A stretch of 64,000 nucleotides of DNA, from the NCBI GenBank assembly GCA_916048095.2, contig OU696593.1:5312830-5376829 (forward strand). The letters run 5' to 3'. The stretch comes from Sacculina carcini. Its lineage: Eukaryota > Arthropoda > Thecostraca > Sacculinidae. Below, piece after piece: positions 21,501-43,162 of this stretch. The notes beneath the pieces are model-generated. The model searched no databases. It had not been told where the DNA came from and saw only the letters and a list, made by a program, of their open reading frames with translations. Position numbers and translations under genes: made by a program. The first letter of the stretch is position 1, and each line of letters starts with the position of its first letter.

Positions 21501-22710
21501 TGAGGCGGTGTTGGCCGAACAGCAGACGGCTATGGCGCAGCGGCAGCGACTGCGTTCACGCATGCTGGCCGCCGATCCGTTTGACCACGAGGCGCAGCGA
21601 CTAATCGCCGAGGAGATTCGGCTGAGCAACATCGATGCCAACATGGAGGCGGCTATCGAACACAATCCGGAGAGTTTCGGCGCCGTCATCATGTTGTATG
21701 TCGACTGCAAAGTCAACGGACATCCAGTGAAAGCGTTCATTGATTCAGGTGCGCGCGCCTGTGTTGGTCTGTGTTGGTCTGTTTTGGTCTGTGTGGGTCT
21801 GTGTTGGTCTGTGTTGGTCTGTGTTGGTCTGTGCTGGTCTGTGTTGGTCTGTGTTGGTCTGTGTGGGTCTGTGTTGGTCTGTGCTGGTCTGTGTTGGTCT
21901 GTGTGGGTCTGTGTTGGTCTGTGTTGGTCTGTGCTGGTCTGTGTTGGACTGTGTTGGACTGTGTTGGTCTGTGTTGGTCTGTGTTGGTCTGTGTTGGTCT
22001 GTGTTAGTCTGTGTTGGTCTGTGTTGGCTTGTGTTGGTCTGTGTTGGTCTGTGTTGGTCTGTGTTGGTCTGTGTGGGTCTGTGTGGGTCTGTGTTGGTCT
22101 GTGTTGGTCTGTGTTGGTCTGTGTTGATCTGTGTTGGTCTGTGTTGGTCTGTGCTGGTCTGTGTTGATCTGTGTTGGTCTGTGTTGATCTGTGTTGGTCT
22201 GTGTTGATCTGTGTTGGTCTGTGTTGATCTGTGTTGGTCTGTGTTGGTCTGTGTTGGCCTGTGTTGGTCTGTGTTGGTCTGTGTTGGTCTGTGTTGGTCT
22301 GTGTTGGCCTGTGTTGGTCTGTGTTGGTCTGTGTTGGCTTGTGTTGGTCTGTGTTGGTCTGTGTGGGTCTGTGTTGGTCTGTGTTGGTCTGTGTTGATCT
22401 GTGTTGGTCTGTGCTGGTCTGTGTTGATCTGTGTTGGTCTGTGTTGATCTGTGTTGGTCTGTGTTGGTCTGTGTTGGTCTGTGTTGATCTGCGTTGGCTT
22501 GTGTTGGTCTGTGTTGGTCTGTGTTGGTGTGTGTTAGTCTGTGTTGGTCTGTGTTGGCTTGTGTTGGTCTGTGTTGGTCTGTTTGTTTCTATATATGTGT
22601 GGATTGTATGTGATTGTTTCTGTAGTCTTGTGTGTATGTATAGATATATTGTGGTGAATGTATGTATGTTCGTGTTAGTGGGTGTGTGTGTTGGTGTGTA
22701 TATGTGTGTA

Positions 22711-22785
<75 letters not shown>

Positions 22786-23268
22786 GTGTGTGAGTGTGAG
22801 TGTCTATGTGTGTGTAAAGTAAAGTAAGTAAAGTAAATTGCTTTATTGTACTCCAATAATTTGGCTTTTCAGTACAAACAACATAAACACAAACATAAGC
22901 ACATACTATGTGTGTGTGTGTGTGTGTGTGTGTTTATGTGCGTGTTTAGCAGCGTACTCACATTCTAGACATTCTATTATCACTAATATTAATAATTAAT
23001 CAGTTATTTATTGTTGATACTGCAATGTTGCAGGCGCGCAGACCACTCTCATGTCTCAGGCTTGTGCAGAGCGATGCAACATCATGCGTCTGGTCGACAC
23101 TCGCTTCAGCGGCTTGGCCAAGGGCGTCGGCGTGCAGAAAATTCTCGGTCGCGTGCACATGGGCCAGATTCAGATAGAAGACTGTTTTCTCTCGTCGTCG
23201 TTTGCCATTCTCGAAGATCAGCCGATGGACATGCTACTGGGACTCGATATGCTCAAACGACACCAGGT

Positions 23269-23306
<38 letters not shown>

Positions 23307-24095
23307 GCTGGTGTGTACGTGTATGTGTACGTATTGTACGTGTACGTATTGTGTGTGTGCATGTGTGTGTTTGTGTATGTTTGATTGTATGTGTTTACAT
23401 GTTTGTGTTTGTGTATGTTTGCTTGTGTGTGTTTGGTTGTGTGTGTGTGTATGTGTACGTATTGTACGTGTACGTATTGTACGTGTACGTATTGTGTATG
23501 TTTGATTGTGTATGTTTGATTGTGTGTGTTTACATGTTTGTGTTTGTGTATGTTTGCTTGTGTGTGTTTGATTATGTGTGCATGTGTTTGGTTGTGTGTG
23601 TGTTTGATCGTGTGTGTGTTTGCTTGAGTGTGTTTGTGTATGTGTGTGTGTGTTTTTGCTTGTGTGTGTGTTTATGTTTGTGTGTTTGCTTGTGTGTGTG
23701 TGTGTGTCTTTTTTTGCTTGTGTGTGTTTGCTTATGTGTTCAATCAATGAATCAATGTTTTTATTGCAATCGCTCAATATGCACGTTTCATTGCAATTTA
23801 ACTACGTACAAGCATGTGTGTGTGTGTGGCTTTGTATGGATTTAGCGTATCTGTTGGTGTGTGTTTGGGTGTGTGTGTGTGTGTGTGTATTAGATACATT
23901 TGGATGTAAAGCGCGATATAATAATAAATCTATATTGTACTGTATGTGTGTGTGTTTGTATGTTTGTTTGTGTGTTTATCAGTGTGTGATCGACTTGAAG
24001 CGTAACGTGTTAACAATAGGCACCAATGGTCGAGCTACTCCGTTTTTGTCCGAGTCTCAACTACCAGCCTGTGCCAGACTCAGCAACAAGTAACA

Positions 24096-24139
<44 letters not shown>

Positions 24140-26951
24140 ACACACATATATACACACACACACACGTGGCAACGCCGCCTCCATTGTTTTATGGTAGTAT
24201 TGTGAATATGTGTACGCCTTTGTAAATATATTTGTTTGTGTCTCAAAAAAAATAACAAAAAAAAACACAAAAAAACACACACACTCACACACACACACAC
24301 TCACACACACACACACATACACATACATACATACAAATAAATTATTTTTCATACTAACTATATTTTCCCCCTAACCACTCTGGTCTGCCTAAGGCATTTA
24401 TTGTGTCCCCTTCGATCTCTCTCACTCCAAACTACCCAACCTTTTCTATCCAGTTTGTCTTTGCCAATGCTATGCTTAAAAACGTTTATTCAATCACCCC
24501 TTAATCTTCTCATCGCTAATGTAGCTAACCCAACTCTCTCTAGCCTCTCCTCATAAGTTAATGTCGTAAATTTTGCTACTAACTTGGTTGTTACTTGTTG
24601 TACTTTATCTATTCTTGCTATATGATTTTTCTTGTACGGAGCCCATATTACTCGAGCGTATTCTAATGGTGGCCTAATAATACTCATCATCAATTTCCTT
24701 ATCATCTCTTCATCCAAGTGATTAAATGAAGCTCTAACATTCTTTATTGTTCTGAAGGCCGCATTCACTATTCTTGTAATATGCCTCTCCGGCGACAGTG
24801 TTTGATCAACTGTGACACCCAAGTCTCGTTCAACGTTGACCTTATGTAGACTGTGATCGCCCAACTTATAACACATCGACGCTCTGCATTCACTTCTGCC
24901 AAATTTCACCACGTGGCACTTGCTAGCTATGTATGTATGTGTGTTTGTGTATGTAGGTTTGTATATATATATGTGTTATGTGTATGTATGTATGTTTTTG
25001 TATATATGTATGTGCTTGTGTATGTATGTTTGTATATATATATATGTGTTATGTGTATGTATGTATGTTTTTGTATATATGTATGTGCTTGTGTATGTAT
25101 GTGTGTTATGTGTATGTATACATGTGTTTGTACACTTGCTATGTATATGTTTGTGTGTGCTTGTTTGTGTGTGTATCATTGTGTATTTGTTTGTAGGTGT
25201 GTTTTTTGTTTTTTGTTGATGCGTTTATTGCACTCCTTTTGTCAAACAAAACGGCTTTTCAGTGCAAAATTACTGTGCAAAAGATACATATATATGGGTA
25301 TATATAGTCTCACCATTCACACACACACAATCACACACAAATATATATGTTCGCTAAGTATTTGAGTTTTACACGAATACACAGATCTCATTGTGTACAG
25401 TTTTGCACGCCCACTACCGTATTACTTAGTGTGTGTGTCTGTGTGTACAGCGCCCTAGAGACCCTCTAAGTGTAGGGCCCTATATACATATCTACCTAAT
25501 GTAATGTGATCTAATGTGTCTGTGTATATGCATGTATGTGTGTGTATATGCATGTATATGTGTGTATATGCATGTATGTGTGTGTGTATATGCATGTATG
25601 TGTGTGTGTGTGTGACAGTGACGAGGAAGCGGTTCAACAGAGTGTACAAGATGCCGAAGACCAGCAGATGCGTGATGTTGTGCAACACAGCGGTGCCACC
25701 ACACACGCCACCAACAAACCATCAACGTCTCGATCTACTGAAACAACAGCCAATACTCCCTCTGGTGTGTATGTGTGTGTGTGTGTTCAAGTTCAAATTG
25801 TATTTTGTCCACAAAAAAATAACAAATAGCATAACAACAATAAATATAGAAAGTGGATATAGAGTCTGTAGTGAGACATTGTCTCTTTTTGCAGACTCTT
25901 ATGTAATAATGATAATTTTTACATTGGCAAGTGATTAGATAATGAGTATATGATTAAGTGATTAAACATTGTTATATATATAGGAGTGATTAAATAATGA
26001 TGTATATATATATATATATATATATAATAATGTGTGATGTATGATATGCTATATTATATAGATTTAATGACAACAACAATATTACCATGTGTGTGTATGT
26101 GTTATTGTGCGTGTATGTGGTATTGTGCGTGTGTGTGTATTAATGTTTGTGTTCGTGTGTATATGTGTGAAAAAACTAAACTATTCTTTACGTTGTGTTA
26201 ATTTTTATGTTTTTTTATCCGTGTTATTCTTTTTATGTGTGTCTATGTATAGTCGTCTACATTCTGTATATCAATGTTTGTCTATGTATCCTTATGCATG
26301 TATGATTTGGGTGAGTATGTATGTATGTGTGTGTGTGTGTGTGTATGTCAGCGGAGAGCGGAAGCGACGTGTTTCCGGAGTCCAGCATTGATACAGTGGT
26401 GAAAGGCGGCTTCACCAGACAACAAGTGAGTTCACATCACCATGATTTTGTGTGTCTGTGTGTGTTTGTAATATATTTTGTTTGTTTTTCTGGGTTATGC
26501 AGTGCATATGTGTATTTGCGTATGTCTATGTGTACGTGCGTGTGGGTTTGTATATGTTATGCGTATATGTATGTATGTGTGTGTTCCTATCTAGTTGTTA
26601 TTCACAGGTTAATGAGCTAAACAATTGTGTGTCCTTTGTTTCATTCCATTTATCATAATATCATTGTTAAATAAATGTGTGTGTTTGTGTTTGTATTGTC
26701 TTCTGGTTGACAATTTATTCTGCTATTATATTCCACTCATTAATGCGCTCCTCTCAGGAAAACTGTATTTTTACTATCTTTTTGAGCTGCTCTTCTTATA
26801 AGCTGTTTGCTATTAACTCTTTGAGTGTGTTGTGTTGATGTGTGTGTGTGTGTGTTTGTAGGCTGTTGAGGAGTTGCGTCGTTTCAATGGCGACGCTACA
26901 CAGGCATTGGGCTCGCTGTTTGCCAAATCGTTCAGCAAGCCGTTCAACTAA
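18579..26951 (+). CDS. DDI1: DDI1/DDI2-like ubiquitin-shuttle aspartyl protease, complete nine-exon gene
   Basis: Exons: 18579-18671, 20135-20264, 20840-21115, 21494-21748, 23034-23266, 23983-24089, 25619-25764, 26352-26425, 26862-26951. Phases agree throughout and the total is 1404 nt (467 aa). The N-terminal ubiquitin-like domain spans residues about 1-75. An Ala/Ser/Thr-rich linker is followed by the helical DDI domain ([22 protein letters not shown]). The retroviral-type protease fold has the catalytic motif D250-S-G-A, then [16 protein letters not shown] and [17 protein letters not shown] short acidic segment ([15 protein letters not shown]) might be a ubiquitin-interacting helix. A UBA domain closes the protein ([23 protein letters not shown]). 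In the family the enzyme carries ubiquitinated clients to the proteasome and cleaves NRF1-type factors. The protease core follows my recollection of vertebrate DDI2 closely. Introns are unusually TG-rich. Confidence 0.95.
19685..20100 (-). mobile_element. LINE 3' coding fragment in DDI intron 1
   Basis: Minus-strand frames give the end of a reverse-transcriptase [43 protein letters not shown] and, after frame changes, WNKLP...[15 protein letters not shown]. These are C-terminal motifs of Jockey/CR1-like elements also seen at 24490-24912 and 31200-31659. The fragment stops about 35 bases before the exon 2 acceptor. Confidence 0.75.
20405..20838. repeat. Compound TG/TA satellite in DDI intron 2
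   Basis: Almost the whole intron is TGTGTATATGTATGTGTCTATG-like variants, with a unit of roughly 60-70 bp around 20560-20700. The open frames through it are artefacts. Confidence 0.85.
21764..22590. repeat. Decamer satellite (TGTGTTGGTC)n in DDI intron 4
   Basis: About 82 tandem copies of TGTGTTGGTC with point variants (GGTC, GATC, GGCC, GGAC, GGCTT). It begins about 15 bases after the exon 4 splice donor. The periodic frames encoding Cys-Val-Gly-Leu-Cys-Trp-Ser on plus and Thr-Asn-Thr-Asp-Gln-His on minus are by-products of the 10-bp period. Confidence 0.95.
22712..22790. repeat. (GT)n microsatellite in DDI intron 4
   Basis: About 30 or more uninterrupted GT units from about 22716 to 22777, followed by TATG variants. 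Confidence 0.9.
22812..22905 (-). mobile_element. Short LINE 3' tail, (TTTAC)n terminus
   Basis: On the minus strand, GTACTGAAAAGCC...GTACAATAAAGCAATTTAC is followed by TTTAC repeats. The same GGCTTTTCAGT...CACTCC...TTTATTG block recurs at 25212-25290. It looks like a very short 5'-truncated non-LTR insertion. Confidence 0.5.
23267..23740. repeat. TG-rich array with CGTGTACGTATTG repeats in DDI intron 5
   Basis: GT runs give way to ACGTGTACGTATTGT units (23317-23492) and a duplicated segment TGTTTACATGTTTGTGTTTG (first at about 23391, again at about 23528). Confidence 0.8.
23737..23806 (-). mobile_element. Short LINE 3' tail, ATTG-type terminus (tentative)
   Basis: Minus-strand GCGATTGCAATAAAAACATTG followed by ATTCATTGATTG, the same layout as the other short tails (an AATAAA-like stretch, then a tandem tail). 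Confidence 0.35.
24380..24912 (-). mobile_element. LINE reverse-transcriptase C-terminal fragment in DDI intron 6
   Basis: A 140-codon minus-strand frame from 24912 to 24490 shows the post-catalytic region of a Jockey/CR1-like ORF2: [30 protein letters not shown] and [13 protein letters not shown]. It is flanked by TG repeats and is 5'-truncated. It is antisense to DDI and not an exon. Confidence 0.85.
24931..25200. repeat. TG/TATG array in DDI intron 6
   Basis: Two near-identical about 90-base units (TGTTTGTATATATATATGTGTTATG... at 24956 and 25027) inside a wider TG-rich stretch. Confidence 0.8.
25206..25290 (-). mobile_element. Short LINE 3' tail in DDI intron 6
   Basis: Minus-strand GCACTGAAAAGCCGTTTTG...GAGTGCAATAAACGCATC, sharing the 3' block with 22812-22905. 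Confidence 0.45.
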
Positions 26952-28081
26952 ACCCACCTTCCATCAACACACACACACACACACACACACCCACTCGTAC
27001 CAACCAGTAAGTTAATTTATGTTGTCGTCCTTATAAGAAGTGTGGAAAATCAGAATGTGCATATTGTGGAGTCTTAATGGTGTTTCAACGTTGAATCCTG
27101 CTGTGTGTGTGTGTGTGTTTTATACAGCGGTGGTATGGTTCTATATTGTGGCCACTATGCCGCGTGTCCTAGACAAATTCGACGCTATATCCATAACATG
27201 TGTGTGTTTGCGAGTGTGTGTATGTTTGTGTTGTTTTGTTTAATAACGAGTAAAGTTGGTCAAAGTCGATTGAGTTTTGATTACCATTTTCTGAAAATAT
27301 TGCGATGTTCACACGAGGGGGAAATTGGCCACTTTAGACAGACAAACATTCACTTGCGGTCATTTGGCAATAAACTTTAAAAGCGGAACCATAACAAGCG
27401 GTCAGGGGTTCAAATCTGACTTGCGGCTGGAATTTTTAACAAATCAACTTGCACCAAGATTATCGGGCTATAGTTTGTCTCCCGGCAGGGCGCCATAGAA
27501 CCCAGTCAGGGCGGTGAATATTTGAATGACAGACAAAATCAGTGAAACACAATCTATTATTCAATGCGAATTCAAGAAAGTGGGCTGATGAAGCTGCTGA
27601 ATTAAACGGGAATATTCATTAAACATTAAATATATTGATTGCTCTAAACATTCATGTCAAATCGGCACTAGGAAATTTAAGTATCTCCAAATGATAACTG
27701 CGTTCGTACAGTCTGCAAATTGAGAAAGTCTAACCTAAACTTAAATGTGTTTACTTTGGAACTGAATTGAAACGATAATAATATAGCTATGTCTTGCTCG
27801 TTTCCCGAGCCAGAAAACACACAAAGCCAACAGTGACACACACACGTCACAAAATATCCCTTGGAAATACAAATTCACCCACATTTGCGTCATAATTTTT
27901 TCATACAAACATACACGCCTTACATAACATACGCCATACATAAACATAAACACAACAGCGTTCTTTGAGCTTGCACTGAAAAAAACAATGACACGAACTT
28001 ACAACATTTCAACCACAAAATGGCAAGACAAATTCTCAAATTCCCACACACACACACACACGCGCACAGACAGACAGACAT
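26952..28081. other. Convergent intergenic region between DDI-like and TMEM19 3' ends
   Basis: 1130 bases between two stop codons facing each other. A CA tract lies at 26966-26990. I see no gene. An AATAAA at 27369-27374 is a possible DDI polyadenylation signal. No matching signal for TMEM19 stands out on the minus strand. Confidence 0.5.
27369..27374 (+). terminator. Possible DDI polyadenylation signal
   Basis: AATAAA 418 bases after the DDI stop. It is the first clear hexamer on the plus strand there, but no transcript evidence is available. Confidence 0.3.
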
Positions 28082-39560
<11,479 letters not shown>

Positions 39561-40770
39561 GTCACGCTGAAAAATAGCAATCGGCAGCACAAATCACCAA
39601 ACACAATTGGAATTGAAAACGAGTTTGAAGTGCAATTTTACACCAAATAGTCCACATCACAAACTGTAACAAACGCGTAATATATACAATATATTGTAAA
39701 ACGTTTCCAAAAATGGCGCATTTAAGACGATTTGAAATTTCGATTTTGTTCTGTGAATTGAGAATACAAATAAAATTTTGAATTGCAAATAATTTAGCAT
39801 CAATAATACTGGTAGCACTACGTATCACATAACAAACGTACTAGGTATAATCAACATTTCTAGTACACGAACATCAATCACCAATGCTAAGCGACAGGAT
39901 ATACGGAAGCCTAGGAATAATTGTGGGGATCGGCCCCTCTATAATTGCTTCCGGATTACTGATTTAAGTCATCAAATTATTAATTATATTTAACAACTCA
40001 TTGCATGCTTCGATACCTGTCTTGTCTTGTATTATCCGTGAACCAAATCCAGCCCAGACAAGTCCAGTGATTGTTCAAATGAAAGCCAACCCCCGAATAT
40101 AGAGCACCGTTTTTCATATGCATCACACGCTCTGGTCGATGTAGCTGAAACAAGTTTAGCAGCCTGCATCAATTCAAATCACATCAAAATCGTTCACGAT
40201 TAGGCGAGCCTGAACTTCGTGTGTATACCACGTGCGAGAAATGAAAGCTAGCCACCGACCTCGACCAAAAACCTCGACCAAAAAACACGATTTTTATGTT
40301 TTTTTGAAGAGTCATGTAAATAATTCAAATTATGGAAATGATATATTTGGGATGTTGAATGAATTATTTTTATCAACACATGAGTTATTCATGCTATTAG
40401 TCACCCTATCAAATTGAATTATCATTAAGTATGTACAATAAAATGGTTATAATTTGTCTGAAAGCCCTAATATCATTGTTTGCACGGTACTGTGCGGCAC
40501 TTCTATGTACAGTACAGCTTAGCATTCAATTATTGAGTTAATCATTGTGTAAAAAAGCAGGGTTTGAGAACCGTTTTTTATGCTAAAACCGAAATTGTTT
40601 AAAAAAGCAACAGGCTCCATATTATTTTTATACATATTATACCTATATATTATTTTAATTTTATACCTTTTTCCTACCAGAAATGAACTATGTTGATTAC
40701 AATCGCTTTCATCATTTCATTCAGTGTTGTAGATTGATCTACTGATTATAGAGGGCAATTCAAGTTTATT
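39561..40770. other. Upstream region of TMEM19, no gene seen
   Basis: Holds the TMEM19 5' UTR and promoter (minus strand, above 39560). It is AT-rich with no recognisable core promoter motif. Short ORFs have no family signal. Confidence 0.4.
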
Positions 40771-40778
40771 GGCTGATT

Positions 40779-42613
40779 GTGGTATTCTTGATTGCCAAAG
40801 ATCCGACTCCAATTGTTGGCGGTGCAGTGCTCGGTCTGAGAGTGCAGAGAAATGCAGCGGGCTTGCTGGAGTTTCGTCGGGGAAATGAGTTACCGCAGGT
40901 AGATCGTACACTGACTAAACGCCAACTGTTTTCTTTATGTGGGAAATTGTTGGGCCACTATCCCATTGCCGGGTGGCTCAGACCGGCGTGCAGCTATGTC
41001 AAACGTCATTCATCCGATGGTGGCTGGGATGACACAGTCCGGGAGGAAGTTCTGTCTGTTACACACGACATGCTAGAACAAGTGAAAAGCGATGATCCAG
41101 TGCAAGGAAAGTGGTCGGTTTCAGAATCGAAATCTGGTGTTGTGTGGTGTGACGCCAGTAATCAGGCTATTGGAACAGTAATCGAAATCGACGGAATCGT
41201 AGTGGAAGATGCCTCGTGGCAGAGGAAAAAAGATGACTTCAATCATATAAACGTCGCTGAGCTTGAAGCTGTATCCAGAGGACTCAATCTTGCAATAAAG
41301 TGGGGATTAGAATGTATAGAAGTACGCACCGACTCCGCTACAGTTTTTGGCTGGCTGCGTGCCACACTATCCGACGAGAACAGAGTGAAGACAAAAGGAG
41401 CTGCAGAAGTTCTTGTGAAACGACGACTGGGAGTAGTCAAGGAGTTAATTGATGAATTGCGTCTCGAAGTGAGATTGATTCTTGTTCCTACAGCAAGTAA
41501 CAAATCAGACTCATTGACGCGCATCAACAGGCAATGGATGCTGAAGCTCGAGAGAAAACCGGTAAACGAAACATGCGGCATGGCGTTGGAAAGAGTGAAA
41601 GATCTCCACCGTAGTCATCATATGGGCGTTGACCGAACGTTATCTCTCGCTAAGCAAGTGGACCCTACTGTGACACGTGAACAGGTGAAACGTGTGGTGA
41701 AGAGCTGTCTGGAGTGTCAGTCTATCGATCCTGCGCCGGTGACTCACGAGGCGGGCGAGCTGCACGTGCCAACAGTCTGGACAAGATTGGCAGTCGATGT
41801 TACTCATTTCAGATATCGTCCATTTCTGTCTATTGTTGATTGCGGCCCTGGAAGGTTCGCGATATGGCGAGAGCTGCGTGCAGAGTCGGCAAATGAGATT
41901 TCAAATATCCTGAACCAAGTATTTTATGAGCGAGGGCCTGTTGAACAAGTGCTGATGGACAATGGAACGGTGTTCAAGTCAGAATTACTCAGGGAAACCC
42001 TCGATGGCTGGAAAATCAGCAGGTTTTTCCGAGCGGCTTATCGACCCAGCGGAAACGGTATTGTCGAACGGCACCATCGTACGATAAAGAGGATAGAGCT
42101 GGCATCTCCCCGCTCGAGGCAGTATTTTGGTACAACATGGCGCCCAAATCGGATCGAATTGAAGACAAGGCGCCGCATCACAGTGTCTACACATATGCCT
42201 GGCGACATCCGGAGGTTTTGCCAGCCCACAATGACGACGGCGAGAAGAACTCGGGCATAGAAGTCGGCGATGAAGTGTGGGTAAAGCCACCTGGGGCAAG
42301 ATGTACGTCGCATTGGTCAAAAGGAAGAGTGACCGGGATTCAGTCCTCAAACAATGTATCGGTGGATGGAGTACCGAGGCATCTACTAGATCTGCGGCGT
42401 GTGTATGATGAAGACAATAATCGAGATGACGCCGGTGGTCAAGACGTGGACAATCAGACTCCAGATGACTGTGCAGCGGACACGAACGAAGTGCTCGAGA
42501 CAACTGACATACATAATGGAGCCGAAGAGGACCGGAGTGAGCACATTCTTCGGAGATCTACCAGAGAGAGGAGACGTCCGCCTTGGATGGACGATTATTT
42601 CGTAGGTGATTGA
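40779..42613 (+). pseudogene. Frameshifted RNase H/integrase polyprotein remnant
   Basis: One frame runs 40779-42260, but after the integrase glutamate (about 42070) it loses sense. The neighbouring frame, ending at 42613, picks up at about 42100 with ISPLEAVFWYN and continues through VGDEVWVKPP to an acidic tail. A single-base-type frameshift near 42085-42100 explains this. The start is not a true start codon because the element is truncated at its 5' side. Confidence 0.8.
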
Positions 42614-42636
42614 TTGATCTTGAGATCAAGGGGGAG

Positions 42637-42784
42637 TGTGGTATTGTTGGTCAGAAATTGAACGCCATGCGAAGGAATGAATAGGGGTGTGAATGCGTTT
42701 GCTGAGTTGAGCGAGAGTGTAGGAGAGCGTGTGCGCTTGCGAGCGTAGACTTGTGTGTGTACCTGTGTGTGACTGAGCGTAGAC

Positions 42785-42831
<47 letters not shown>

Positions 42832-43162
42832 TCACTGTATTCATGCGTGTGATTCTACTTCGTGTTTGTATGTTTGTATGCAGCGTGTACTGGTGTTAGC
42901 GGCTGGTATGGAATGACGGGAGTGGTGTTGTAGTGCTCATCGTGCGTTCTGTTGTTATGTGTGGACTGGTCGGTGTAGTCTTCTGTGTGCTGTTTGTGTG
43001 GATATAATTTATGCCAGCCTAGAGAGAGATTATTGCTCTACTGTGTATGTGTGAGTTTTCATCCTGTTGTTGTTAAATCATATTTGTTGTCGTCATCAAT
43101 AGAGTTCATCATTTTACAAGGTAGTTTTGTTTTCGTGGTGTAAAAATGGACATCAAACCACA
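42637..43162 (+). repeat. Putative 3' LTR, 526 bp
   Basis: Starts TGTGGT directly after the polypurine tract and ends ACCACA, perfect 6-base inverted termini. It contains a (GT)n at 42785-42823. No second LTR is in the window, so the right border rests on the termini alone. Confidence 0.55.

Larger units (their letters stand above)
40779..43162 (+). mobile_element. 3' half of an LTR retrotransposon (pol 3' part plus 3' LTR)
   Basis: The element is 5'-truncated: there is no gag, protease or complete RT. From 40779 a frame shows the end of the RT region, then RNase H (WCDASNQAIG, INVAELEAV, RTDSATVFGWL). An integrase with a His-His-Cys-Cys zinc site follows, then a core with Asp in AVDVTHF, Asp in LMDNGT and Glu in GNGIVERHH. 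A polypurine tract (AAGGGGGAG) ends at 42636, and a putative LTR with TGTGGT...ACCACA termini runs 42637-43162. The domain order RT-RNaseH-integrase places it with Ty3/gypsy or BEL-type elements; I cannot choose between them safely. Confidence 0.85.

Noticed and set aside
21367..22856. ORFs of up to 468 codons encoding Cys-Val-Gly-Leu-Cys-Trp or Gln-Thr-Asn-Thr-Asp-Gln-His repeats
   Set aside because: A 10-bp tandem repeat in a DDI intron keeps all frames open. Only 21494-21748 within it is coding.
27385..27430. T-arm-like sequence GGGGTTCAAATCTGAC, possible tRNA or SINE
   Set aside because: No matching A box or cloverleaf upstream.
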